In this document: in pieces, positions 1 through 10,900 of the stretch
Layout: each line of letters starts with the position of its first letter
Numbering within the stretch: the first letter of the stretch is position 1
Assembly: GCA_905397405.1 (NCBI GenBank)
Contig: CAJPVJ010000191.1
Location: 1 to 31,678 of the forward strand
Reading direction: 5' to 3'
DNA length: 31,678 nt
From: Oppiella nova
Taxonomy: Eukaryota; Arthropoda; Arachnida; Sarcoptiformes; Oppiidae
Made by a program: the position numbers and the translations under genes
Notes under the pieces: model-generated
The model's input: only the letters and a program-made list of their open reading frames with translations
The model's database searches: none
What the model was told of the DNA's origin: nothing

Positions 1-110
1 TTGGTGTCAGACTTAGGAGTCACGCGAATCTCTTTCTGGGGATAAGTATAACACATATTAATAGAGAAATGCATTCATTAGTCGTCAACACAATTATAGC
101 ACAAAACCAT

Positions 111-126
111 TGAATGAATGAATGAA
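111..126. repeat. (TGAA)4 short tandem repeat
   Basis: Four direct copies of TGAA lie about 80 bp upstream of the first ORF. TGAATGA/TCATTCA words are common across the AT-rich parts of this window, so this is probably background microsatellite sequence. Confidence 0.8.
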
Positions 127-205
127 TAGTCGATTGGAATGCAAGTGATTGAGAGACACGTCGAGTGAGACATTCAGACAATCGGTGACACCATATAAGC
201 AGACA

Positions 206-601
206 ATGAGTTCGCAGTCAAACACAGGTAAACGTAAATTGGATCCAACGGTGGAACAGATGAGTGATGGCGAGACAACTGCCAAGAGGACCAAGACTTG
301 CGTCATGAATGAGAACAGTTCGCAAACAGTGGACAACGAGTCAGAGGACAAGGGTTTGCATCAAAACGATGACTATTCTGACGAGGAATGTGAAGACCCG
401 AAGTCAGACTCTGACCACAACTCAGGCAATTCAGTCAAAGCGAAGACAATTGACGAGCAATTAGTTCCCGAAAGCCATGGTTTGTGTCAATCATCGCAAT
501 CGGACTCAAAGAGCGATTCGAGTGAACGCTCGACGCAATCGATTCCCGAATGCCTTCAGAACTACCAAATAGTACCACAACTTTGGACTCCAGAGGAATG
601 A
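206..601 (+). CDS. Hypothetical acidic, Ser-rich, probably nuclear protein (131 aa)
   Basis: I do not recognise this protein. A 131-codon open frame begins at an ATG in the context acaATGag. It is rich in Ser, Asp, Glu, Asn and Lys and looks disordered. Two basic clusters near the N-terminus (GKRKLD and AKRTKT, about residues 8-30) resemble a bipartite nuclear localisation signal, and Asp/Glu runs follow. The C-terminus is less biased and ends QLWTPEE. It lies on the same strand as CoREST, about 630 bp before the CoREST start. It could be a single-exon gene, the last exon of a gene that begins outside the window, or an upstream exon of CoREST. A possible donor (CAG|GTAAAC) sits only eight codons in. 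No classical AATAAA was seen just downstream. The base composition looks coding, but no homology supports it. Confidence 0.4.
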   Translation: MSSQSNTGKRKLDPTVEQMSDGETTAKRTKTCVMNENSSQTVDNESEDKGLHQNDDYSDEECEDPKSDSDHNSGNSVKAKTIDEQLVPESHGLCQSSQSDSKSDSSERSTQSIPECLQNYQIVPQLWTPEE

Positions 602-841
602 ATGCATACATGGCCACACATTCACTCATTCAATGATTTGTTGATAATATAAATTAATAGCAAATAATAGCATAACTCTTACCATTGACTCATAAATGAC
701 TCTTTGGATGTATTTGTGATAATTTGCACACTTTTCCCAAAATAACAATAATTTGTATTATTTTTGTAATCAATGGTCGGAAGCGCTTCCTATCAGACAA
801 TACGTCAACCAATAGAAAAGCGCCGCTTTTGACTCAATACA

Positions 842-868
842 GGTGTCCGCAAGTGATTGAATGGATGG
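842..868 (+). other. Strong splice donor, possible CoREST 5' UTR exon end
   Basis: A strong donor (GATG|GTAAGT) has its GT at 868-869, in the GC-enriched stretch 800-960. An AG at 841-842 could be an acceptor for a very small exon, or this could be the end of a first exon. The nearest good downstream acceptor is TCTTCAG ending at 1216, just before the CoREST ATG, so a 5' UTR intron of about 349 bp is plausible. There is no transcript evidence. Confidence 0.3.
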
Positions 869-1233
869 TAAGTGTGGACGTGTTTGCGGCGGAAGTGTGT
901 GAGTGTGTGGTGCGAGTGATGGACAGTCATGGGATGGTGTGTCCACCCAATGGTGTGTCCACTGAGTGACCACTTGTCAGGTATAGCCGTATAGCGTATA
1001 TGAGGAGTAGTGTTGAGTTAGGGCTCAATAGTGTTAGAAAAGGGCTTTGACTGGCATTTGTACGGATCCCCAAAAGTGCAACACATATATTGCTCTCCAT
1101 TTGATAGACTTTTGTCGAAAGCATTCAAACAATTAATTCATTGAATAATCAATTGATTTGTAAAAGTGGTGCACAAGAAGTGATCAAAATTAGTTCCAAT
1201 CGAGTGTTGTCTTCAGACAAGAAGTGGTCGACA

Positions 1234-3353
1234 ATGGTATTGGCCGAGCGGTCGGCCAATGAGTCGAAATATAACGGTGCGAGCGCTCGGAGAAGTCGGG
1301 CCACAAGTCCTCAGCGCTTGGATCACACGATGAACACGAATAATGGGATCCATTCCACGGATGACAGCAACAACAGCGATGACTCCGACCACGGTTTGCC
1401 TCTTTCATGATCACTTCACACCACATCCACTGCACACTACACTCACACCACACACACTATGCAAACAATGACTGCATTCACTTGACTAATGAATTGTGGT
1501 TTCATTGAAATCAACGTTTCTTTGACTTACCATTCATTGCTCATTCAATTGATTCATACATTCAGACATCCATTCATTGTATCCATTATTGACTATATTT
1601 ATGATATGCTAGGAATGCGTGTGGGCTCTGACTATCAGGCATTGGTTCCCGAAATGGTTTCCTCATTGCCGGGTATTTAACATAAAAGTTGTAATGATTT
1701 GTTCATTGGTTACTAAACCAGTACTCCATGTGCTTAGCACCGGATCACGAGCCAGAACGGGCTGTACTCGTGTGGTCGCCCTGTAATGACATCCCTGAGA
1801 CAAAATGTATGTCCAAAATTCGTAGACAATTGTTTGGTAGCAATGATTTGATTTCATGATTGATTTAGTGGACGATTACCTGAATGTGTCGAAAGAGAAG
1901 TACAGCTATAACAGCGAACAGGCGTTGGGAATGTTGTGTTGGCATAAATTCAATCTGGAGAAGGCTATGGCAGATCTGCCCAACTTTACACCCTTTCCCG
2001 ATGAGTGGACCGTTGAGGACAAAGTGCTGTTCGAACAGGCCTTCCAGTTCCACGACAAACACTTTCATAAGATCAGACAAATGGTCAGAATTGACACCAA
2101 ACCTGTTGTCTGTTGTCCTCGTTTACTAACTAATGATTGTTGCCGTCAATCAGTTACCGGACAAATCGATCGCCAGTTTAGTGAAGTACTACTACTCCTG
2201 GAAGAAGACTCGCAGTCGAACCAGTCTTATGGACAGACAGGCAAAGAAGTTGACGTCACATAAGGAGGACGGCAGTGACGTGGGATCGGATGGCGGTTCG
2301 GATAACGAGAGCGACAGTGGGACGGGTGCTAAGGAATCGTTGGTTCAAAACTCGAGGGATGGAAAGCCCATGTGTTCCAACTGTTTCACGACATCAAGCG
2401 GTCAGTTCCATAACACCAATAAAGGAGTTCTTTGTCGGACGTGTTATTCTTATTGGCGCCGAACCGGAGCCATGAAGAACACCACTAACCATAAGAAACA
2501 CGAGTCCTCTTCTAACCGACACATCCAACTAAAGCCACGGAAACCTCCGCGAGGAATGTATTTGAGTAACGAGGACTTGACTGCCATTGCCAACGGACCG
2601 CCCGGACAGGGAGACGCCATTCTCAAGAGCTTAGACTCCGAAGTGATTACTTTGAAGAGAAGCGTTCAGAACAACAAACAAATGATAAGTCAATTGAAAC
2701 ATAAGATATCGGACGGCATCGAGGCTTTCCGACCGATTGAGGTATTGATTCACTGTTTTCCAACAAATTGAGTCCAAATGAGTAAAACTATTGCCAATCC
2801 ATGTCCTCAGAGCACGACTCGTATCAACAGCCGCTGGACTAACGATGAGCTGCTGTTGGGAGTGCAAGGCGTCCGCAAATACGGCAAAGACTTTAAGGCC
2901 ATCGCAGAAGTGATTGGAAACAAGAGCGAAGCCCACGTCCGCACCTTCTATGCCAACCATCAAAAGAGATTCAACTTAAAGGCTGTTCTCAAAGAATATG
3001 AAAACGAAAACGGAGTCATTGAAGACGACGAGAATAAAAACAAAGTATTAAATCACTATTCATTGTGACAATCATTTGTGACAATCATTTCATTCAAACA
3101 ATCACTCAATTGTTCACAGAATGACAGTCAAAGCGATTCGGTGTCCGTCGAGCGCGACAACTCTCCTCACACGGCATCCAATAATTGTGGCCTTCAGTCG
3201 ACATCAAGCGTGGGTTCAGCGCCGCCTCCTCTGCGACCCATTCTCTCAACCAATACGTCGATTGGTTCCAAATCGGAAAAGTCAACTCTACTGCCCCGAC
3301 AGCCACCCCCTCCCCTCACCTCCACTTCTAACTCCCGATCCAATAAATCTTAA
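1234..3353 (+). CDS. CoREST: CoREST (REST corepressor), with an extra zinc finger
   Basis: Nuclear scaffold that joins LSD1 demethylase to HDAC1/2 in a chromatin-repressor complex. Predicted exons: 1234-1393, 1613-1672, 1738-1806, 1869-2083, 2154-2741, 2811-3044 and 3120-3353. All have GT-AG borders with consistent phases and give 519 aa. ELM2 spans about residues 55-138 (begins [24 protein letters not shown]). SANT1 spans about 140-190 ([14 protein letters not shown] then [20 protein letters not shown]). A zinc finger of form C-x2-C-x16-C-x2-C has Cys at 242, 245, 262 and 265. The LSD1-binding helix region is about 296-360 ([12 protein letters not shown]), and SANT2 is about 372-420 ([21 protein letters not shown]). 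The tail is rich in Pro and Ser. The start was chosen at ATG 1234 (acaATGG), where the N-terminus MVLAERS begins; the frame is open upstream, so an earlier start is possible. The stop region contains AATAAA. Expression and complex membership are inferred from the family. Confidence 0.96.
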
Positions 3354-3461
3354 GAATCAATTGGATTTAAGCCTAAACTCAATATATGCACCAAAACCCA
3401 CAAAAACATTGCAATACCTATTGATTAAAAAGCTATCGATTTGTCATTTCTTGAAATTTGT

Positions 3462-3575
3462 AATAAAAGATAACTTTCTATCTCTTCTTTAAACCGTTGA
3501 CTTATTCTCTGTATTTCTCGACAAAATTGTTTTCAAATGATAACTTAAAACATTGAAATATTTTTTTGAAATAAA
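3462..3575 (+). terminator. Candidate poly(A) signals of CoREST
   Basis: AATAAA hexamers occur at 3462-3467 and 3570-3575, 109 and 217 bp after the CoREST stop, in AT-rich sequence. Either could serve as the cleavage/polyadenylation signal. In such AT-rich DNA the hexamer also occurs by chance. Confidence 0.4.
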
Positions 3576-4900
3576 TTGAGAATTTTAAATTGAATTACAA
3601 TATATTTTTTAATAATAAATGAATTTAATGAGAATTCAAAACAATGTAGTATTTATCGAAAAATCTTTTAAATATCTATAGGTTTTAAAATAGGAAATAA
3701 TTGTTCAGATTTAATAACAAAAACAAATCTCATTTATATATTATTTTCTTTAAGACAAAAGCTATTAAAATGACAATTAAATGGAAAAATCCTAACATTT
3801 CTACCAAAAAAGTGACTTAAAAACAAAAAACGATTATTTCTTGTCCTAGAATTCGGTTCGTATTTGATATCAATTAAGAGAAAGTTGTGATAAAAATAGT
3901 TGAAATCTTTGAGACATGTATTGAATTCCAATCAAACAATTATTTTATATATAATTATATCGATTAGAAAAAGTATTTTCTCTTCAATTCGGAACTAAAA
4001 GTGATTTAAAACCGAAGCCTAAGAACAGAAATAATGAATACAAACGACGCGAACATAAAAAACAATTAAATATAATTAAATGAAATCTATATAATTGTAA
4101 ATATGCTATTTTATAATATCTTATAATTAAATAATGTTTTAAATAAAATAATTGAAACAAATGTAGTGTCAGTTGTGTCAGTAGTGGTGGCAGTGAGTTA
4201 TCATAAGCTTAAATATACTGTAAATTGAATTCAATTTATTTTCACAATTGCTTCGAGAATAATATCATTGCTTTCATTGCATTAACGTATAGAGAATGCA
4301 ATGGAAACACACAATTCTTCACAATTATAACCATTTATTTAATTTATATTTAATAACTGTGTTGCAAAACAGCAATCCGTTCAGAGACTGCTGTTATTTC
4401 ACAAAATATCAAATTGTTTTCAATTCAATAACCAATAGACATTCCTTAGTTAATATGGAATTTGTAAACATTTAATTGAAATATGATTTAAATGTAATTT
4501 AATTTAAAGTTTGATTTTATGATAAATATGTTTCAGTCAAAAAAATCTTAGGAATAATGATTGCAATTAAAAGTCAATCTAAAACATGATTTTGAACTAA
4601 ATGTGCGACAAATTGTCGAAATAGACTGCCTTTAAATTTCCATCAATCAAATGGTTAATAAAATAATTGCTAAGAATTTGTCGCATAAAATATGTGCACA
4701 AATTGTTTAAAATAACTGCAATTCTGGTGGTGTTTTGTCTCAAGTGAATGGTTATCAATGAATGGGAAGCACAGCCACTGAACGGCACAATTCAATACAA
4801 AATGCTTTGACTAACTGTTTGTCGAACTTATTAATCGGTTCAACGCTTTAAATATATCGTAAACTCTATTATCTCTTATTGTCTTAAAAATAATTATTAA
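3576..4900. other. AT-rich spacer between convergent genes
   Basis: This stretch separates the 3' ends of CoREST (+) and beta-spectrin (-) and should hold both 3' UTRs. On the minus strand, AATAAA (seen as TTTATT on the + strand) occurs at 4334-4339 and 4235-4240 and could end the spectrin transcript. I see no coding exon, RNA gene or repeat of note. The open frames here are short and have AT-driven composition. Confidence 0.7.
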
Positions 4901-7900
4901 CTATTTTTTCTTTAACGTGAAAAACCCTCGCTTTTTGGGCTCATCTTTGCGGTCGTCGTCTCCCTTCGCGGGCATTGTTTGTGATCGTGAGGGGCCGGGA
5001 GACGACTCCGTCTCAGTGATGGCGCCTTGAATTTTACTCATCCATAGACTCATCTCTTCGTCTTCCTTCGCTTGGAACAGATATTCGGCGCCATTCGGGA
5101 GCTTCACTCTAAACACGTGTTTCTTTTTGGTGTAATTTGTGGCCACTTCTATGACAACGCCCTTCAACTCAATGGCAGCTTCACTGCTTCGGTCTTGTCT
5201 CAAGTGCTTCTGGTCTTTGTATGTCAACAGTTGACCACTTCTTAACACTACATACACTTTATCCCAGGATCTAAACATTGGTCTCATTAGTAAACTATAT
5301 ATTTATGTCATATAATGTATGGCACACCTGTTGGAGGCCTTCTTTGTGGTGGACTCCCATTCGTGTTTGCGATTAAGTGAGCCCTCGATTATGATATCCT
5401 CGTCGGCAGTGCTGTGTCTCTCTATACATTCAGTTCATAAACAATGTTAGCAATAATTCAAACAATCAATTGCTGTAAAAATGGTTAAAGAATTAGTGGA
5501 ATCGACGACAAGTGTGAGTAAAACAGTAATTTAATGAATGAGTCAACAATCAAATGGTAAGAGCTGTGCAGTGATTGCCGAGACTCATGATGTCTACCTG
5601 ACACGGATGACGAGTCTGTGTCATAATAGGGCGACTTTTTGCGTCTCCAACTGCTGAACGGCGACTTAGATCGCGATCTCTTAGACCTCTTGTCTTTGGA
5701 AGGGACGGGGGCTTTAAAATCATGCAATTAATCAAATTATTGTATTAAATGAAAAGACATGCGAAAAGTAAACTGAAGATTAGTGGAGTGAGAGAGTGAC
5801 CAACACTTACTGGTCTGAACAGAGCGCGGCTGAGATGGAGATCTGGAATAAGGTGTGGAAACAGCTGTCGCTTCCGATACAGTCGAAAGGGTCGGAGTTT
5901 TAGGAGTAATCACGACCTCTGCATGCGGTTAACAGGTTATGAAAACAAATCATGCATTTCATGCAAAATATTTCATTAAAATTCATTCAAAGTTTGAGAT
6001 TAGATTTTAGAAAGCGTTGGCAAAAAAGCAGTTTTAAAACATTCGCAAAAAGCGGCCGAATTTGCAGTTATAGACCACGCGTTGCAAAACATTTGCATTA
6101 TCCTTATAATATGCGCCCAAAAGTGACGATTTTGTAGCAAAAATCCCGTAACCAAAGCGTATACCGAAAATATTACTTACTTTCAATCTTCTCCTCGACT
6201 TCCACATCACCGGAAGGTCCGACTTCTGTGCCGTCGGCTCTGTTTCAGAGAACAATCAATTTTCATTAAAACGGAATACGTTTGTGTTAGACATGACAGA
6301 CCTGTCATAGGGCTGTTCATCGGGTGATATAGACTTCTGAGGCTTTAATTTCTGTTGCTCTTCATATCGACGCCGTTCTGCCTCTTCTTCTTGTTGTTTG
6401 TATTCTTTGAGTTCAAACTGTTTTACAAAAATATTTCAATTACTTTGAGGCAAATAGAGTTAAGTAAAACAATCATATTTGTCATTATAATCAACATATA
6501 GACACAATTCATGCCATTATATGTACGCAAAGCCATAATAATTGAAGAGAATTCACAACCAATTTATTTCTCACATGACTTAGAATTCTTAAGAATATAA
6601 GTGACAATTACAACAAGTTTTCAATTGTTGGCATTAATTGGTAAATGTATTCAAACTTATCAATGATTTTAATAAAGCGTTTCTCAAAGGAATAGCACTT
6701 TATATATGACAACCAAATAGTGAGAGGAAGTGTCGATCATTAATGGATTGTTGGCCACAACTAACGAGCGCTTAATGGCGAACACTTGCAATCATTGCAT
6801 TAATGGGTTATTTGAATATAAGGTAAAGTATTATCGAAACAATAGCTTATTGTTTGAATGCATTTAAAGAGGGAAAAGTGTCACCGAATCGTAATATCCA
6901 GATCTCCGCATATGATCATCGAGTTCGTCATAAGCTCTTCTTCTATCAACTTCTTGTAATGGGTTTTCCTGTTCTTTTAACTCAAGCTTTTGGGCAACAG
7001 ATATATAATACAAGAATTGGTCAACGATTACAGTAAGCACTCAATGGCTCCACAAATATATCATTATTTTAACCGTCATTATATTCATCGAAAACTATAA
7101 TCAAACAAATCAATGCTTTCCAAGAACTCATACATACCGTAGTCAGTCGTTCCAGAGCTGCAAATCTCTCCTCTTGTGCTGACGCCGACTTCTCAAAGGC
7201 CTCGTGTTTTTTAATCAGTTGATCCACTTCATCGATGGTATGCTATCATTCATACATTATATCATACATTAGTTTTAAGTCAACAATCAACTCAACCAAC
7301 ACTTACTCCCAATTCCCGACTCAAAAGGTATGGGTCCTGAGCCAAAAGCCATGCCTCAGCCACAGCCGCGTCCCTCGCGAACTGATAGACTTCGAGGATG
7401 AGCTGCAAGTGCTCCCAACGTTCTTCCCATCGATTCATGAGCCCATTCCTCTGATTGGTCAGCGCCAACAGCTTCTCCTTTATCTCATTCGATGCGTAAT
7501 GACTTCGCGCCAGAAGTTCTTTACCTAAACTAACACATGAGGAGAAGTTGTCTTCGCGGGCGTCGATCTCCGCTTTAAGGCTCTGATGATTATTCATTAA
7601 GAGCTCAACTCCAGAAACATCCCGCGGTTTCTCCGAAGTGTTCATTTGTCTGACGACGTCATCCATCCATAGAATCAAATCGCGGACCATATTTAGGAAC
7701 CGGAAGAGATCGCCCGTGTCTTCGAGTTTAACTCTGCGTCCGTCGCACAGTGAGAGCAGTCTCTGCCACGCGTTCACCACTTCGGCCTCTCTGTTCACTA
7801 TATCTCGGGCCCGTTCGCCCGCATAAGCCGTTTGCAGTTTTCCAGACTCTTCGCGGATCTGTTGAACAGCATTTCCCAGGGTTTGTAAGTCGTGCTCAAA

Positions 7901-10900
7901 GTTGGCCTGTTTTCGGAGTAGACTCGACACAGAGACGGCGTCCCGACCCAACTCATCAGACATTGAGTTCTGTTTCTCAACGATGCGTCCGAAGACATCT
8001 TTACAGTCGTGAAAGTATTTATGCAAATCCCAGGACGCGGACAGCATTTGAGTCCGGGTTTCGATCAGTTCCAAGAGGTCAGCCCACGCCTCGTTAAGGG
8101 TGTCCTTCCATTCAGCAATTGTGGCGCTGTCTGCGTGTCCACTATTGATCAGATGATCCGCGTTCTCGTTAACAACAGAAACCCTTTCATTTCCGGTCAC
8201 TTCTGTGTCTCTGGCGAATGCCTTAAACCGTTCCCTAAGAACAGACACCTGATCGAAGTCCTGACCCAATTCGTGAGAACCGGCCACCACTTCGCGCTCT
8301 GCAATCCATTGCATTATGTCATCGACTTCTCTGTTCAATGAGAACAACTTGAGCGCCTCTTCGAGTTTGGCGCGTCGTTCTAACGCCAGATCCTTAAGAC
8401 CCGCATAGAGTTTGTCAACTTGTGATTGCCGGACACCAATCGGTTCACTAAATCATAAAACAATAGTTAATACAAGAAGTAGTGTATTATTAACAAAAAC
8501 TCTTCAAACCTTTGCGGATGTCCTTCAGTGATGAGTTGTTTAGATGTATCGTTCAATTGCCTAATGGTCTCCGCGTAGTCTTCGACAGCATTTTCAAGTG
8601 TTTCGTGTTTTTTCATGAGGTTCTGAGCGCTGAACTCATCCTTACCCCTGTCGTCGACCATCATATATAACTCCTGTTCACTCATCCAAGACTCGGCTTC
8701 AGAGGCGTCGAAGTAGTACTGTTGGGCTCTTTCCGATTCCAAGAGTTTATGCTTTCTATTATTCATTTTGTCTTTGAGTTGTTCCCACATTTCCATCAAC
8801 TCATTGATCAGACGCTGGAATTCCGAAGAGTCTTCGTGCCCTTCGTCTATAAGTTTGCGTCCATTTTCACAGATATTAAGAATCCTTGGCTCGTGGTTAT
8901 CGATTTCCGTCCTCAACGACTGGTTCTTCTTGATAAGCATCTGAACGCTAAACAAACTGTTGGCGAAGTCAGAGCTGGTGGCCAAAGGCATCTTCTCCTG
9001 AATCCACATCTTCTCGTCCTCAACGTCTCGTCTGAACTGATACGCCTCCTTCTTCTTAAGCAACTGTTGCTTTCGCTCGAGTAGTGGCGCCTGTAGTCGT
9101 TGGAAGCGCTCCTCGACGTACACCTTCTTGGCCTTAATCTCATCGGTCTTTTCGGGTTCAATCTTCTCCAAGTACTCGACCTGAGACTCCAATTCATTCA
9201 CTTGTTTCGCTTTGACAGCCATTTGGGTTTCAATCATTTGTTGCTTCTCTAGTATTAGTTTAACACTTGTCAAGTCCTGTCCGGTCTCTGATGTCAACAC
9301 CTGGCTCTCCAATTCAGTAATCCAAGTGTCGATGTCATCACAGGTCTGTTCGTAGAGAACTTGTCGGTTGGCGTCAAACAATTTAAGACCCTTTTCACTG
9401 GTAGTGCTCTCGAGTGCTTCGAATTGTTGCTGCAATTCAGCCAATTTAGGCTCAACTAAGGAGCGCATTGAGGGCTTCACTTGAACCAGATTCTGGCCCT
9501 CCTGTTGAACACCAACGAGTCGGTCCTTATTGGCTGCAATCTCCGCCTCAAAGGCCTGATGTCGCGTCCATTTACTGTGAACTGTTTTAGCGCTTCGGTA
9601 GGTCTCGTCCTGAGCTATGATATACTTCTCTTGAATCCATTCGTTAAGTTCATCGCAATTCTGGAGGAACTGATGTAATTGGAGATCATCCCTGAGTTTG
9701 TCAGTCATCTGCTGAGCCCTCTCTCTATTTGATTGTCTTCTGTCGTTAATATTCTCAGCTTTTCTCACAATTTTGTCGGAATCGAAGTGTTGTTCTTCGC
9801 TAAGTCTGTGCGCGAACTGAATAACACCATTGATTTTATCGTCGTTGGCTTCCATTGTGGTCAAGAAAGCCTCGTGTCGTTTGATGAGGTTCTCCGCCTG
9901 TTCCAGGTTTGTGGGCGTCTCGTCTTTCGACAGATAGTTCTCCTGTTGATTGAGTAATACTTCTGCTTGTTTTGAATCGCGTAAAAACATTTGAAGATTC
10001 AAACTCTGCGACAACAACTGCTGTCTATTTTCCCACATCTTATACAACTCAGTCCAGCCGTCGCTCAGGGCTTTCAGCCGTTCGCGCAAAAACATGTACT
10101 GCGGGTCCGTCTGGTCGTGAGTTATTCTGTGGCCGTATTCCATCATTGAATTGTAATCCTCGGTATAGTTGTCGATCTCTTCGCGGATCTGCTGGTGTTG
10201 ACTCAATAGCTTCTCTGCTTCGGCTAAACTGTTGGGCGTGTCCTCAGAAGCCACGTCTGTCTGAGTCTTCGTGAGCCACGCCTGGAAGTGATCCAAATCT
10301 CTGAGGAAACGATGCAGATCTCCCGCCTCCTCAAGTTTCGCGTCCCTATCCTTCAGTAATTGTGTCAACTGTTCCCAAACCTGTGATATTTGGCCCACTC
10401 TTTCAGTGATAGCCTGCGCTTCTTCCGGATGATCGGCTTTCATCTTATCTGCTTCGGTCTCCAACTGATCCAATTGGACCTGAATGGCCGCCAAATCTCT
10501 TTCTATTCCACTGAGTCTTCTTTGCAAAGTCATAATACCCGTCAAATCGTTTCCCAACTCTTCAGTTGACTGCAAAAGTTTTGTCTTCTCTTCGATCCAA
10601 GAGATTGTTTCGCGACATTCAATATGGAATGTCTGGACTCCATGAGCCGAATTGATTTCCTCCCGTTTTTGTTCGGAATTATCGCGCAATTCAGCCCATC
10701 TTTGGTTCAAATTTGAATCAAATGAATACAAGTCTTACTTATAAAACAAAACAAACAAACCTTTGGTTGAGTTGGTTCTGACGCGCGAGGATTTGTTCGG
10801 AGTTCGGGTGCTCGACGTTCAGCAGTTGTCGCGCCAATTGGTTAACGACAGCCACTCTCGAGGCGTTGGAATTCATTTCCTGATCGAAGGTCTCGAAGCG

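Noticed and set aside
724-969. 81-codon frame upstream of CoREST
   Set aside because: No ATG of good context, mixed composition and no recognisable features. A strong splice donor at 868 interrupts it, so it is more likely 5' UTR or intron.
3121-3492. 123-codon + strand frame overlapping the CoREST last exon
   Set aside because: The alternative frame reads a low-complexity exon out of phase. The phase-consistent frame ends at 3353 as expected for CoREST.
8722-9084. Open frame of 120 codons on the + strand inside beta-spectrin
   Set aside because: It is fully antisense to spectrin-repeat coding sequence and has no recognisable domain. The long high-GC spectrin exons make such antisense frames expected.
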